64,000 bases of DNA, from assembly GCA_015056885.1 (NCBI GenBank), contig SVFL01000012.1, positions 1 to 64,000 of the forward strand, read 5' to 3'. Source of the DNA: Lachnospiraceae bacterium. GTDB taxonomy: Bacteria; Bacillota; Clostridia; Lachnospirales; Lachnospiraceae. The notes below the pieces were generated by a model. It saw nothing but the letters and a program-made list of their open reading frames with translations. It did no database searches and was not told where the DNA came from. The translations under genes were made by a program, and so were the position numbers. Positions 8,473-18,061 of this stretch are shown piece by piece (position 1 is the first letter of the stretch; every line of letters starts with the position of its first letter).

Positions 8473-9918
8473 ATGGAAAAGAAGAATGTCTGGGAGACTT
8501 ATGACGCCAAGGCTTTGAAGAAGCTGGAGAAGTTGAATGAGGAGTACAGAAGCTTTCTGGATAATGGAAAGACGGAAAGAGAGTGCGTGGATAATATTGT
8601 AAATATTATTGAGGATGCCGGTTATGTGGAGCTTTCTGCACTGGCTAAAGCAGGGTCTGCTTTAAAGCCCGGTGATAAGGTTTACAGTGTTTGTATGAAT
8701 AAGTCTGTGATTATGTTCCATGTAGGTGACAAGCCGCTTTGTGAGGGCATGAATATTTTGGGTGCTCACATTGACAGTCCCAGACTGGATATCAAGCAGA
8801 ATCCACTCTATGAGGATGGCGGTATTGCTTATTTGGATACCCATTATTATGGTGGTGTGAAGAAGTACCAGTGGGTTACCATACCGTTGGCGCTTCATGG
8901 TGTGGTTGTGAAAAAAGACGGTACTACCGTAGAAATCAATGTGGGTGAAAATGAGGATGATCCGGTGTTCTTTGTGTCTGATCTTTTGATTCACTTGGCA
9001 GCTGAGCAACTCGAAAAAAAGGCTGCAAAAGTAATTGAGGGAGAAGCCCTGGATATTATTGTTGGTAATAAACCTCTTGTTATTGAGAAAAAATCCGGTA
9101 AAAAGGATAAGAAGGATGAGGCGGAGAAGGCTACTGCCAAGGATGCTGTAAAAGCAGGGATTCTTCAGATTCTGAAGGAGACCTATGATATGGAAGAGGA
9201 TGATTTCCTCTCAGCAGAGCTTGAGGTGGTTCCTGCCGGTAAGGCAAGAGAAGCCGGCTTTGACCGAAGTATGATTCTGGCTTATGGTCAGGATGATAGA
9301 GTGTGTGCATTTACTTCTTTGAAGGCAATGTTGGATTCTCCTAAGACATCTCGTACACAGTGCTGTATTTTGGTGGACAAAGAGGAGATTGGTTCTGTGG
9401 GAGCCACCGGTATGCAGTCCAGATTCTTTGAAAATACGGTAGCGGAACTTATGAATCTTACAGGAGACTACAGTGAGCTGAACCTGCGCAGATGTCTGTC
9501 GCGCAGCTGCATGCTCTCTTCTGATGTAAGCAGTGCGTATGATCCCGGCTATGCAGCAAGCTTTGACAGAAAGAATGTGGCATATATGGGGAATGGTATG
9601 GTGCTTCTGAAGTTTACCGGTGCCCGTGGTAAGTCCGGTTCTAATGATGCCAATGCAGAGTACATTGCGCATATCAGAGATATTTTTGATAAAGAGAAGG
9701 TTCTTTTCCAGACGGCGGAGCTTGGCAAGGTGGATTTGGGTGGTGGCGGAACCATCGCATATATGCTGGCATTGTATGGAATGAATGTAATTGACTGTGG
9801 AGTGGCTGTGCTTAATATGCATGCGCCGTGGGAGGCTACCAGTAAGGCAGACGTATATGAGACCTACAGAGGATACAGAGCTTTCATGGAACACGCAGAT
9901 AGTGATAAAGTTTTCTAG
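8473..9918 (+). CDS. M18 family zinc aminopeptidase
   Basis: A protein of 481 residues of the aminopeptidase I (M18) family, cytosolic metallopeptidases that remove N-terminal, often acidic, residues from peptides. Metal-binding and catalytic segments are visible: GAHIDSPRLD near residue 96, DKEEIGSVGATGMQS near 301, SSDVSSAYDP near 345, and the C-terminal MHAPWEATSKADVYETYRGY near 448. A lysine-rich insertion (KKSGKKDKKDEAEKAT) near residue 210 is probably a surface loop. GAAGGGG precedes the ATG. queA starts 12 bases after the stop, suggesting co-transcription. Confidence 0.93.
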   Translation: MEKKNVWETYDAKALKKLEKLNEEYRSFLDNGKTERECVDNIVNIIEDAGYVELSALAKAGSALKPGDKVYSVCMNKSVIMFHVGDKPLCEGMNILGAHIDSPRLDIKQNPLYEDGGIAYLDTHYYGGVKKYQWVTIPLALHGVVVKKDGTTVEINVGENEDDPVFFVSDLLIHLAAEQLEKKAAKVIEGEALDIIVGNKPLVIEKKSGKKDKKDEAEKATAKDAVKAGILQILKETYDMEEDDFLSAELEVVPAGKAREAGFDRSMILAYGQDDRVCAFTSLKAMLDSPKTSRTQCCILVDKEEIGSVGATGMQSRFFENTVAELMNLTGDYSELNLRRCLSRSCMLSSDVSSAYDPGYAASFDRKNVAYMGNGMVLLKFTGARGKSGSNDANAEYIAHIRDIFDKEKVLFQTAELGKVDLGGGGTIAYMLALYGMNVIDCGVAVLNMHAPWEATSKADVYETYRGYRAFMEHADSDKVF

Positions 9919-9930
9919 AGTGGAGTAAAT

Positions 9931-10968
9931 ATGGAATTAAGGAAGTCAGATTTTTATTTTGATTTACCGGAGGAGCTGATTGCTCAGGACCCCCTGGAGG
10001 ATCGCTCCTCTTCCAGACTTTTGAAGCTGGATAAAAATACAGGTGAGGTTACTCATCATGTTTTTAAAGATATTATAGAGTATTTAAATCCCGGCGATTG
10101 TCTTGTGCTTAATAATACAAAAGTAATTCCGGCGAGACTTCTTGGCGAACGTGAAGGTACAGGAGCTCATGTGGAAGTGCTTTTGTTAAAGCGCAGAGAG
10201 GCCGATGTTTGGGAAACTTTGGTGAAGCCGGGTAAAAAATGTAAACCGGGAACTCGTCTTGTGTTTGGAGACGGTCTGTTACATGCGGAGGTTCTTGAGA
10301 CAGTAGAAGAAGGAAATCGATTAATTCGCTTTGAATATGAGGGGATTTTTGAGGAGGTATTGGATCGTTTAGGAGAGATGCCTCTGCCTCCTTATATTAC
10401 TCATAAGCTTCAGGATAAGAACCGTTATCAGACTGTTTATGCTAAATATGAGGGCTCAGCGGCCGCGCCCACGGCAGGTTTGCATTTTACACAGGAACTG
10501 TTAAAGCAGATTCAGGAAAAAGGTATAAATATTGCCTATGTGACACTTCATGTGGGACTGGGAACTTTCCGACCTGTTAAAGAAGAAAATGTTTTGGAAC
10601 ACCATATGCATTCCGAGGCCTATGAGGTCACAGAAGAGACGGCGGAACTGATTAATCGTACGAAGGAGCAGGGAGGCAGGGTTATCTGCGTAGGAACTAC
10701 CAGTTGTCGCACCGTGGAGAGTGCAGCCGATGAAAATGGCAGGGTTGTAGCCGGTTGTGGAGATACAGAGATTTTTATCTATCCCGGTTATCAGTTTAAG
10801 GTGTTGGATGCATTGATTACTAATTTCCATCTGCCGGAGTCTACACTGGTGATGTTGGTATCTGCTTTGGCCGGAAGAGAGAATGTTCTGGCGGCTTATC
10901 GAGAAGCTATTAAAGAACGCTACAGATTCTTCAGCTTTGGCGATAGTATGTATGTTTCAGGAGAGTAA
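9931..10968 (+). CDS. queA: S-adenosylmethionine:tRNA ribosyltransferase-isomerase
   Basis: A protein of 345 residues. QueA transfers and rearranges the ribosyl group of S-adenosylmethionine onto 7-aminomethyl-7-deazaguanine in tRNA, forming epoxyqueuosine. Family segments include [22 protein letters not shown] at the N terminus, [43 protein letters not shown] and the end FSFGDSMYV. No other queuosine gene is in the window. GGAG just upstream of the ATG supports the start, and the next gene follows after two bases. Confidence 0.97.
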   Translation: MELRKSDFYFDLPEELIAQDPLEDRSSSRLLKLDKNTGEVTHHVFKDIIEYLNPGDCLVLNNTKVIPARLLGEREGTGAHVEVLLLKRREADVWETLVKPGKKCKPGTRLVFGDGLLHAEVLETVEEGNRLIRFEYEGIFEEVLDRLGEMPLPPYITHKLQDKNRYQTVYAKYEGSAAAPTAGLHFTQELLKQIQEKGINIAYVTLHVGLGTFRPVKEENVLEHHMHSEAYEVTEETAELINRTKEQGGRVICVGTTSCRTVESAADENGRVVAGCGDTEIFIYPGYQFKVLDALITNFHLPESTLVMLVSALAGRENVLAAYREAIKERYRFFSFGDSMYVSGE

Positions 10969-10970
10969 AA

Positions 10971-11888
10971 ATGGCATTTATGGGTATATTTGCGTTGGGA
11001 CTTTTGGCATTTTTGATTATGTTAGGAGTGCCAACACTGATAGGTATTGTGTTTCTCGTTGTTTCATTGGTGCAATGGATAAAACAAAGAAAAAAGGAAC
11101 AGAAGAAAAAATCAAAATATATAGTGCCCGGAATAATAGGCGGTGTTTTTATGATGCCGCTTATTTTTGTAGTTGTTTTTATGGGGTATAGTATGGTATC
11201 CGGTGCGTGGACTATGCATAATTCTTTGGCCATTCAGGTACAAAAGGGCAATTATGAGCGGGTAGAGGCGCTTTTGCAAAAGGGTGTGAGTCCGGATTGT
11301 ACCTTGGAGAGCAATGAAAAGGCAAAGGATGGTGAGCGTACTGTTCTGTCTTATTTGTGTGAATGTGGTGGATTTTGGGATGATTTTGAGGACCCCATAG
11401 ACGATGTGTTAACAGATGAAGAATTAGCGATGATGAAGCTGTTGATTGATTATGGAGCAGATGTCAATGCTGTACAGTATCGTCATGTCAGGGAGTATGA
11501 GAGCCATTGCTATAGGGATGCCAATGATCCGTATGCTTTTCGTAACACGGATGAGTGCGGCTACACACCATTTTTATATGCGGTGGATAGTGGGGAGTTG
11601 GCTGCGGTGCAGTTGTTGGTCGAGCATGGTGCAGATATAAATACTGCCGATTTCTGTGGCTATACGGCCATTCATCGAATTGCCGATTACCCGAAGGATG
11701 AACAATATGCGGATATGCTACCTTATCTGATAGAGCAGGGGGCAGATGTGTATGCGGTAAACAACTACGGGCAGGATGCAGGTATGCTTATGGACTGGCG
11801 TGAAGATGAGGATACGGAACAGATTCGGGGTATTTTGGCGAAGTATTATTCTGCAAATGACTGGTCTTTTGATCTAATTGAGCAATAA
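10971..11888 (+). CDS. Membrane-anchored ankyrin repeat protein
   Basis: A protein of 305 residues. Two hydrophobic segments (about 5-35 and 50-70) flank a very basic loop (KQRKKEQKKKSK). The remainder holds ankyrin-type repeats, e.g. LLIDYGADVNAVQ, GYTPFLYAVDSGELAAVQLLVEHGADINTAD, GYTAIHRIA and YLIEQGADVYAVNNYGQDA. Ankyrin repeats bind protein partners, and here they would be tethered to the membrane; the side facing the cytoplasm cannot be fixed from sequence. The start lies 2 bases after the queA stop, with AGGAG inside the queA end. Function unknown. Confidence 0.85.
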   Translation: MAFMGIFALGLLAFLIMLGVPTLIGIVFLVVSLVQWIKQRKKEQKKKSKYIVPGIIGGVFMMPLIFVVVFMGYSMVSGAWTMHNSLAIQVQKGNYERVEALLQKGVSPDCTLESNEKAKDGERTVLSYLCECGGFWDDFEDPIDDVLTDEELAMMKLLIDYGADVNAVQYRHVREYESHCYRDANDPYAFRNTDECGYTPFLYAVDSGELAAVQLLVEHGADINTADFCGYTAIHRIADYPKDEQYADMLPYLIEQGADVYAVNNYGQDAGMLMDWREDEDTEQIRGILAKYYSANDWSFDLIEQ

Positions 11889-11958
11889 TTTTATTTACAA
11901 TAAAAGAAAAAAATGTTAAATTATAAGTAAAGGCGTTTACGAAAGGAGATGGAAGCAA

Positions 11959-12501
11959 ATGGCAAGAACAATTCTTGTAACCGGAGGAAGTGCCAGTGGC
12001 AAATCCAGATGGGCAATTTCTCAGTTCGTGGCATGTGATAACGTACTTTACATATGTCCCGGGGAGATGGATGCGGATACCCGCAACAGAATCGAGTATG
12101 GCAATAAGAATAATTATGTGGAATGGGATATTAGGGAGAATGTCACTTCGAATCCGCAGGGACTCTACAATAGACACAAATTTGTGATTTTTGATAATCT
12201 GTATGATTATACAGTCAAAGTAATGGAACAGATGTGTCCGGACATTGCAGATTGTGACAGTGACATGGAGAAGGTAATTGCGAAACGTATAATCGAGGAT
12301 GTAATGGATATGCAGGATGAGACTCGACTGATTGAGGGTGACTTGGTGGTAATTACCTTGGAAACAGGATTTTCCATTGCACCGGAAGATCCTACGTTAA
12401 AAGCTCTTCGTAAAATTCTGGGTATTGTGAATCAGCGTATTGCGAATGTTTCAAGTGATGTGTATTTATCTGCAAGCGGTATACAGTTTAAGATTAAATA
12501 A
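11959..12501 (+). CDS. CobU-like adenosylcobinamide kinase/guanylyltransferase family protein
   Basis: A P-loop protein of 180 residues. The Walker A motif GGSASGKS is at residues 8-15. The C-terminal half matches the CobU pattern: LVVITLETGFSIAPEDPTLKALRKILGIVNQRIANV and the final SGIQFKIK. CobU phosphorylates adenosylcobinamide and attaches GMP during cobalamin assembly. No other B12 gene is nearby, and the middle is divergent (no clear GTP-accepting histidine near the usual position), so the substrate may differ. AAAGGAGATGG precedes the ATG. The pilT gene begins 29 bases downstream. Confidence 0.7.
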   Translation: MARTILVTGGSASGKSRWAISQFVACDNVLYICPGEMDADTRNRIEYGNKNNYVEWDIRENVTSNPQGLYNRHKFVIFDNLYDYTVKVMEQMCPDIADCDSDMEKVIAKRIIEDVMDMQDETRLIEGDLVVITLETGFSIAPEDPTLKALRKILGIVNQRIANVSSDVYLSASGIQFKIK

Positions 12502-12530
12502 AGGACATTAGAGAAAGAGAGGGTGTACAG

Positions 12531-13619
12531 ATGGATATGGAACAATTTGGAATGCAGCCGCGTCAGGGTATGCAGTCAGATATGGAACAGCTTATTATTC
12601 AGGCGCGTCAGTTAATGGCATCCGATATTCACCTTACAGTGGGAGCGGATACGGTAATTCGTGTAAACGGTGAACTTAGAAAATTTGGTCAAAGAGATGA
12701 CATTGCAGTGAATCGTATGATTCATTCTATTCTGTCTGCGGAACAGGAGAAAAAGTTTACTACGGATGGTGTGGATTTGGATTTTAGTTTTGAAATCGGA
12801 GACGGTTCTGTACAGAGAGTAAATGTGTTCCATCAGAATGGACGTGCTGCAGCGGCAATTCGTCTGTTGAATACGCAGGTTCCGTCTTTGGAGGAACTGG
12901 AGATGCCTCCTGTCCTTAGCGAGTTGGCGGCTAAACGAAAAGGTCTTGTGTTAGTCACCGGCGCTACCGGAAGTGGTAAGACTACTACTTTGGCATCTAT
13001 GATTGATGATATTAATAAAAAGCGTGCCTGTCATATTATTACGATTGAGGATCCTATCGAGTATCGTTATACACCCGGAAAGGCAATTATTCATCAGCGA
13101 GAGCTTGGCAGAGATGTACCGGATTTTAAGTCTGCATTGAAAAGTGTGTTGCGTGAGGACCCGGATGTTATTCTTGTCGGTGAGATGAGAGATTATGAGA
13201 CGATTGCACTTGCGCTTACAGCGGCAGAGACAGGTCATTTAGTACTTGCTACTTTGCATACTGCCAGTGCGGCACAGACGATTGACCGTATTATTGATGA
13301 GTGTCCTGTGGATGTGCGTGATCAGGTGCGTATGCAGCTTGCAAATCTGCTTCAGGGAATCATTGCACAGACTTTGGTGCCCAGAATTGATGATAAAGGT
13401 GGTCGTACCGCTGCATTAGAGATTCTTGTATGTAATGATGCAATAAGAAATATGATTCGTACTAACAAGATTGCTCAGATGACTTCTGTAATGCAGACAT
13501 CCGGCCGTCAGGGCATGTGTACTTTGAATGATAGTCTGAGCAGATTGTGTAAGGAAGGCATTATTTCTTATGATACAGTTATGCAGTATACAATGGATTA
13601 TGCAGATTCGGATATGTAA
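12531..13619 (+). CDS. pilT: PilT-type twitching motility / secretion ATPase
   Basis: A hexameric type II/IV secretion ATPase of 362 residues. PilT retracts type IV pili by disassembling pilin at the inner membrane. The N-terminal domain is followed by Walker A GATGSGKTT near residue 144, an aspartate/glutamate box (HIITIEDPIEYRY), Walker B DVILVGEMRDYET near 211 and the histidine box LATLHTASAAQTIDRI near 240. The length fits PilT rather than the longer assembly ATPase PilB. It stands alone here: no pilin, PilB or PilC is in the window, so partners must be elsewhere. A strong hairpin lies 80 bases downstream. Confidence 0.9.
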   Translation: MDMEQFGMQPRQGMQSDMEQLIIQARQLMASDIHLTVGADTVIRVNGELRKFGQRDDIAVNRMIHSILSAEQEKKFTTDGVDLDFSFEIGDGSVQRVNVFHQNGRAAAAIRLLNTQVPSLEELEMPPVLSELAAKRKGLVLVTGATGSGKTTTLASMIDDINKKRACHIITIEDPIEYRYTPGKAIIHQRELGRDVPDFKSALKSVLREDPDVILVGEMRDYETIALALTAAETGHLVLATLHTASAAQTIDRIIDECPVDVRDQVRMQLANLLQGIIAQTLVPRIDDKGGRTAALEILVCNDAIRNMIRTNKIAQMTSVMQTSGRQGMCTLNDSLSRLCKEGIISYDTVMQYTMDYADSDM

Positions 13620-13663
13620 GAAACGTAATCAATTTGTTTATTAAAATTTTATAGTTTGTAGGA

Positions 13664-13692
13664 TTGACTAATAAAAAGTGTAATGCTACAAT
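13664..13692 (+). promoter_or_regulatory. Promoter-like sequence firing into a terminator hairpin
   Basis: TTGACT (13664-13669) and TACAAT (13687-13692) have a 17-base spacer. Predicted transcription starts near 13699, immediately at the hairpin 13701-13739. If active, it would make a transcript of only about 45 bases, or an attenuated leader for the gene at 13926. It may also be a chance match in AT-rich DNA. Confidence 0.45.
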
Positions 13693-13700
13693 AAATCAAC

Positions 13701-13741
13701 AACACCCACAGGCATTCAGAAATGGTGCTTGTGGGTGTTTC
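13701..13741 (+). terminator. Intrinsic terminator after pilT
   Basis: AACACCCACA (13701-13710) pairs perfectly with TGTGGGTGTT (13730-13739), followed by a short T-run and C-tract. The loop is 19 bases and can form minor inner pairs. The rest of the gap to 13925 is AT-rich and shows no other convincing feature beyond the ribosome-binding site AAAGGAG before 13926. Confidence 0.85.
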
Positions 13742-13925
13742 TCCCCCCTCATATCAAGGTGCTGTTCTGAGCATCGGCAATCTATTTACGAAACATTTCT
13801 TTTTTGTTCATTCAATCAATTCTGATTATTTTTACCAAAAACTTTGTAGAACATTGACAACTGAATATGGATGAGCAGGATTTTGTGCCATTGAATGTAT
13901 GATAAATCTGAAAGGAGTATAGATT

Positions 13926-14435
13926 ATGACAAATAATGAATTATTGTTAGCAATGTCTCAGTTGTTGGAGCCTATTAGGGAGGATATCAGGGAAATAAAA
14001 ACGGATATCAATGAATTAAAAATCCGTGTGAGTAAAATCGAGGAACGTTTAGACAGGATAGAAGAGCGCTTGGATAAGGTGGAGGAACGTCTGGACAGGA
14101 TAGAAGAGCGCTTGGATAAGGTGGAGGAACGTCTGGATAGAGTAGAGGAACGTCTGGATAGAGTAGAGGAACGTCTGGATAGAGTAGAAGAGCGATTGGA
14201 TAGAGTAGAAGACCGGCTAAGTAAATCGGAATTCAGGTTAAAGAAAGTTGAGCTATCTTTAGAAACAGATATGTTGCCTCGTTTGAGACAAATAGAAGCT
14301 TGTTATACTTCCACTTTTGACAGATATAAGTATAGTGTGGAGGATTATGAAATGATGAAATCAGACATATCAGTTCTTAAATGTGTGGTAAGTGAACATA
14401 GTGAAAAAATACAAGTTATACAAAAAATATCATAG
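13926..14435 (+). CDS. Coiled-coil protein with tandem seven-residue repeats
   Basis: A protein of 169 residues. Residues 39-94 consist of eight consecutive heptads of the form EERLD(R/K)(I/V), followed by a ninth degenerate unit (EDRLSKS). Hydrophobic residues fall at a/d positions, as expected for a long parallel coiled coil. At DNA level the units are nearly identical 21-mers, partly arranged as a 42-base higher-order repeat, so copy number is likely to vary by slippage. The flanks are also heptad-like (EIKTDINELKIRVSKI). There is no signal peptide and no known domain. AAAGGAG precedes the ATG. Function unknown. Confidence 0.75.
   Translation: MTNNELLLAMSQLLEPIREDIREIKTDINELKIRVSKIEERLDRIEERLDKVEERLDRIEERLDKVEERLDRVEERLDRVEERLDRVEERLDRVEDRLSKSEFRLKKVELSLETDMLPRLRQIEACYTSTFDRYKYSVEDYEMMKSDISVLKCVVSEHSEKIQVIQKIS
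14040..14207 (+). repeat. In-frame tandem repeat, eight 21-bp units
   Basis: Units 1-4 alternate between two variants (a 42-bp period), units 5-7 are identical to one another, and unit 8 differs at a few bases. Each unit encodes one coiled-coil heptad, so gain or loss of units keeps the frame and changes the rod length. Confidence 0.9.
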
Positions 14436-14563
14436 TTGAAGTATATGGAGGTACAAAGTCCTGTAAAATATTAAGACTGTAAACCTTTTCACTTCTCTTT
14501 TTGAATGTTATGAGTTATAATAATATAATTGGCAAGAAAATGAAAAGGAGCAGATGCAGGCTT

Positions 14564-15247
14564 ATGGCGGCAAAAAAATATTATGCAGTAAAAAAAGGAA
14601 AGACTACAGGAATTTTTACCGAATGGGCTGAGTGTAAAGCTGCTGTAGACGGATTCCCGGGAGCAGAATATAAAGGTTTTGCGACACAGGAAGAGGCTTC
14701 TGCGTATTTAGGCGGTGGAGCAAATATTGTGGTAAAAGCAGTCGATTCAAATCAAAATGACTATGATACGATTCCCGGACGCCTGCTGGTCTATGTGGAT
14801 GGAAGTTATGATGATTCCTTGCCGAAGTATGCATTTGGGTGTGTTTTTTTATTAGATGGCGGAGAGATTCGGTTGGCTTATGGTAATGGAGATAATCCAC
14901 AGTCTCTAAAACATAGAAATGTAACCGGTGAGATGCTGGGGGCAATGTATGCCGTGAAGACTGCAATGCTGAACGGCTATAAGGAAGTGGAACTGTGTTA
15001 TGACTATGAAGGTATTGAGAAGTGGGTTACAGGGGCATGGCGCAGTAAGACGGAATTGACACAGATTTATGCACAGTCTATGCGTGAGTGGGGGCAGCGT
15101 ATCAAAATCCAATTTACAAAGGTTGCTGCTCACAGCAATATTAAATATAATGAACTTGCAGATGCTACGGCGAAGAGAGGGCTGACAGAGGCTTGCGGTG
15201 TGCCGAAGGTTGTGCAATTGGAGGAACTGGAAATCTATGCAAAGTAA
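14564..15247 (+). CDS. RNase H-type protein with viroplasmin N-terminal domain
   Basis: A protein of 227 residues. The N-terminal domain (KKYYAVKKGKTTGIFTEW, ECKAAVDGFPGAEYKGF) matches the caulimovirus viroplasmin/RNase H1 hybrid-binding domain. The C-terminal catalytic domain shows the expected acidic residues: D in YVDGSYD, E in TGEMLGAMYAV, D in LCYDYEGIE, and D in NELADATAK. RNase HI degrades RNA in RNA-DNA hybrids. I chose the ATG at 14564 because the domain begins there and AAAGGAG lies 14 bases upstream; the frame extends to ATG 14501. The next gene overlaps its end by 8 bases. Confidence 0.9.
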   Translation: MAAKKYYAVKKGKTTGIFTEWAECKAAVDGFPGAEYKGFATQEEASAYLGGGANIVVKAVDSNQNDYDTIPGRLLVYVDGSYDDSLPKYAFGCVFLLDGGEIRLAYGNGDNPQSLKHRNVTGEMLGAMYAVKTAMLNGYKEVELCYDYEGIEKWVTGAWRSKTELTQIYAQSMREWGQRIKIQFTKVAAHSNIKYNELADATAKRGLTEACGVPKVVQLEELEIYAK

Positions 15248-15971
15248 TGCGAAGGAGCAGGGCAATATTCGCCTTAATAAATATCTGGCGCAATGTGGTA
15301 TCTGTTCCAGACGGGATGCAGATAAACTGATTGAGAGTGGCAAGGTTTTAGTGAATGGAGTGCCGGCAGGTATGGGACAGTTGGTGTCGCCGGATGATTG
15401 TGTACAGGTTGGAAAAAAGATTTTACAGGGACGCGAGAAAAAGGTGGTTTTAGCATGCTACAAACCGGTGGGCGTGACCTGTACAGAGCGTGACCCTCAT
15501 GCGAACCGTAAAATTACAGATTTGGTTAAATACCCGATACGTGTGACCTATGCCGGACGATTGGACAAGGATTCCGAAGGTCTGCTTTTAATGACCAACG
15601 ACGGTGCGTTAATTGATGCCATGATGCGTGGCGCTAACGGACATGAGAAAGAATACATTGTCAAAGTGGACAAGGAAGTAACAGAAGAGTTTGTCTCAAA
15701 GATGGCACGTGGTGTGTATCTGAGAGAGTTGAATGTGACTACCAGACCTTGTGAAGTCAAAGCAGTAGGAAAGTATACCTTTAATATTGTTCTGACACAG
15801 GGATTGAACCGTCAGATAAGGCGGATGTGTATGGAACAGGGATATCGTGTTAAGGAATTAAAACGTGTTCGGGTGATGAATATACAATTAGGGAATTTAA
15901 AACCGGGAGCATATCGTGAGCTGAACGGACAGGAAACAGATGAATTATATCGGAAGACCGGACTTATGTAA
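15240..15971 (+). CDS. rRNA pseudouridine synthase, RsuA/RluF type
   Basis: A protein of 243 residues. An N-terminal S4 RNA-binding domain (IRLNKYLAQCGICSRRDADKLIESGKVLVNG) is followed by the RsuA/RluB/E/F catalytic domain. The catalytic aspartate lies in AGRLDKDSEGLLLMTNDG near residue 108, and the end contains GLNRQIRRMCMEQGYRV. Family members isomerise specific uridines in 16S or 23S rRNA, and the RNRQIRRM-type ending favours an RluF-like (23S) enzyme. The start at 15240 places the S4 domain correctly and overlaps the RNase H stop, suggesting translational coupling. Confidence 0.9.
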   Translation, partial: QSNAKEQGNIRLNKYLAQCGICSRRDADKLIESGKVLVNGVPAGMGQLVSPDDCVQVGKKILQGREKKVVLACYKPVGVTCTERDPHANRKITDLVKYPIRVTYAGRLDKDSEGLLLMTNDGALIDAMMRGANGHEKEYIVKVDKEVTEEFVSKMARGVYLRELNVTTRPCEVKAVGKYTFNIVLTQGLNRQIRRMCMEQGYRVKELKRVRVMNIQLGNLKPGAYRELNGQETDELYRKTGLM

Positions 15972-16022
15972 GGGGATCTGAGATTTTGGACATGGTTCAA
16001 TATCGCAGGTTGTGGAAAGGGC

Positions 16023-17996
16023 ATGGTTATTAAAATGCAGAATAGTAAATCAGACAGAATAAAATATTTGGTGGACACTTTGAATCAGGCAGCGAAAGCG
16101 TATTATGCCGAAGACAGAGAGGTTATGAGCAATTATGAATATGATGCACTCTATGACGAATTAGTAGCATTGGAAGAGGAGACAGGGATTGTTTTGGCTA
16201 ATAGTCCGACTGTTACGGTAGGATACGAGGCGGTGGATGAACTGCCAAAGGAGCGTCACGAGTCTCCCATGCTATCTTTGGGTAAGACCAAGAGTCGGGA
16301 GGAATTACAGAGCTGGTTACAGGGTAATTCCGCTGTTTTAAGCTGGAAGCTGGACGGACTGACTATTGTACTTACTTATCAGGGAGGTAAGCTTGTCAAG
16401 GCGGTTACAAGAGGTAACGGAGAGATTGGTGAGGTGATTACCAATAATGCCAAAACCTTTAAGAATCTGCCTTTGCAGATAGCATATCAGGGCGAGCTTA
16501 TTTTGCGTGGTGAGGCTGTCATTAGTTATTCTGATTTTGATAAGATGAATAAGGCCATTGAGAATGAGGCTGACAAGTATAAAAATCCAAGAAATCTATG
16601 CAGTGGTTCGGTGCGCCAGTTGAATAATGAGATTACGGCTCAGAGAAATGTGCAGTTTTATGCATTTAGTCTGGTGAAGGCAGAAGATGTGGATTTTTAC
16701 AATTCCAGAATGGAACAGTTTGCTTTTTTAGCTCAGCAAGGATTTCAGGTAGTGGAACATTATATTGTAAATGCAGATGATATTTTGGGTCGTATAGAGT
16801 ATTTTGAGAAAGAGATAGAAAACTATGATATTCCTTCGGACGGCTTGGTTTTGACCTATGAGGATATTGATTATGGACGGTCTTTAGGAAGAACTGCCAA
16901 ATTTCCGAGAGATGCCATTGCATTTAAGTGGGCAGATGAGATTCGTGAGACAACACTTCTTGAGGTGGAATGGAGTGCCAGCAGAACCGGTCTGATCAAT
17001 CCGGTAGCTATTTTTGAGCCGGTTGAGTTAGAGGGGACTACGGTCAGCCGTGCTTCCGTGCACAATGTAAGTATTGTGAGAAGTCTGAAACTGGGTATTG
17101 GCGACAGAATTACTGTATATAAAGCAAATATGATAATTCCTCAGATTGCAGAGAATCTTACGGGAAGTGACAGCCTTGAAATTCCGGAAGTTTGTCCGGT
17201 GTGCGGCGGACCGACACATATTAAGCAGCTGAATGATGTACAGTCACTGTATTGTATGAATGAAAAGTGTGCTGCAAAACAGATTAAGGCGTTTACTTTG
17301 TTTGTAAGCAGAGATGCATTGAATATTGACGGCCTTTCTGAGGCAACTTTGGAAAAGTTTATTGAAAACGGTTTTATTCATGAATTTGCCGATTTGTTTG
17401 AACTGGAACAGTACCAAGATGAAATAACCAATATGGAAGGCTTTGGTGAGAAGTCCTATAAGAAACTGATAGATAGTATTGAAGTTGCCAGAAAAACTAC
17501 ATTGCCCCGGTTGGTATATGCTCTCGGTATTGCAGGAATCGGAGTTGCCAATGCCAAGATGCTATGTAAACAGTTTGACTATGAGCTGGAGCGTTTATGC
17601 AAGGCTGACGAAGAGGAATTGAGTGCAATTGAGGGTGTGGGCGAAGTGCTTGCTTCCGGTATTGTTGCTTATATGCAGGATGAGGAGAATCTTCGTAAGA
17701 TAAACCGACTGCTTGAAAAACTTGAACTGGAGAAGCCGCAGGTGAGTGCAGAAGAACAGACTCTTGCAGGTATGAGTTTTGTAATTACAGGAAGTCTGAC
17801 TCATTATGAGAACCGTAATGAGTTAAAGGATGTTATTGAACAAAAGGGCGGTAAGGTAGCCGGCAGTGTGACGGGGAAAACTACCTGCCTGATCAATAAT
17901 GATATCCACTCTGCATCTTCTAAGAATAAGAAAGCGAAGGAGCTAAATGTGCCAATTTTGACGGAAGAGGATTTTATGGCGCAATATTTGCAATAG
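16023..17996 (+). CDS. ligA: NAD+-dependent DNA ligase
   Basis: A protein of 657 residues with the complete LigA architecture: Ia domain, adenylation domain with the active-site lysine in SWKLDGLT near residue 109, OB fold, a four-cysteine zinc finger (CPVCGG ... YCMNEKCAAK, about 390-415), helix-hairpin-helix repeats and a C-terminal BRCT domain (LAGMSFVITGSLTHYENR onward). It seals nicks during replication and repair using NAD+. ATG 16023 is close to GGAAAGG; ATG 16035 is an alternative start. It sits 51 bases after the pseudouridine synthase gene. Confidence 0.97.
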   Translation: MVIKMQNSKSDRIKYLVDTLNQAAKAYYAEDREVMSNYEYDALYDELVALEEETGIVLANSPTVTVGYEAVDELPKERHESPMLSLGKTKSREELQSWLQGNSAVLSWKLDGLTIVLTYQGGKLVKAVTRGNGEIGEVITNNAKTFKNLPLQIAYQGELILRGEAVISYSDFDKMNKAIENEADKYKNPRNLCSGSVRQLNNEITAQRNVQFYAFSLVKAEDVDFYNSRMEQFAFLAQQGFQVVEHYIVNADDILGRIEYFEKEIENYDIPSDGLVLTYEDIDYGRSLGRTAKFPRDAIAFKWADEIRETTLLEVEWSASRTGLINPVAIFEPVELEGTTVSRASVHNVSIVRSLKLGIGDRITVYKANMIIPQIAENLTGSDSLEIPEVCPVCGGPTHIKQLNDVQSLYCMNEKCAAKQIKAFTLFVSRDALNIDGLSEATLEKFIENGFIHEFADLFELEQYQDEITNMEGFGEKSYKKLIDSIEVARKTTLPRLVYALGIAGIGVANAKMLCKQFDYELERLCKADEEELSAIEGVGEVLASGIVAYMQDEENLRKINRLLEKLELEKPQVSAEEQTLAGMSFVITGSLTHYENRNELKDVIEQKGGKVAGSVTGKTTCLINNDIHSASSKNKKAKELNVPILTEEDFMAQYLQ

Positions 17997-18061
17997 AAGT
18001 ATTTTGAATAAAAGATATTTTGATTAGAGATTTATAAGAGAGAAAGTAAGAGGAATTTAAG

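Noticed and set aside
14040..14207. Regular repeats considered as a CRISPR array
   Set aside because: Units are contiguous without spacers, in frame, and encode coiled-coil heptads.
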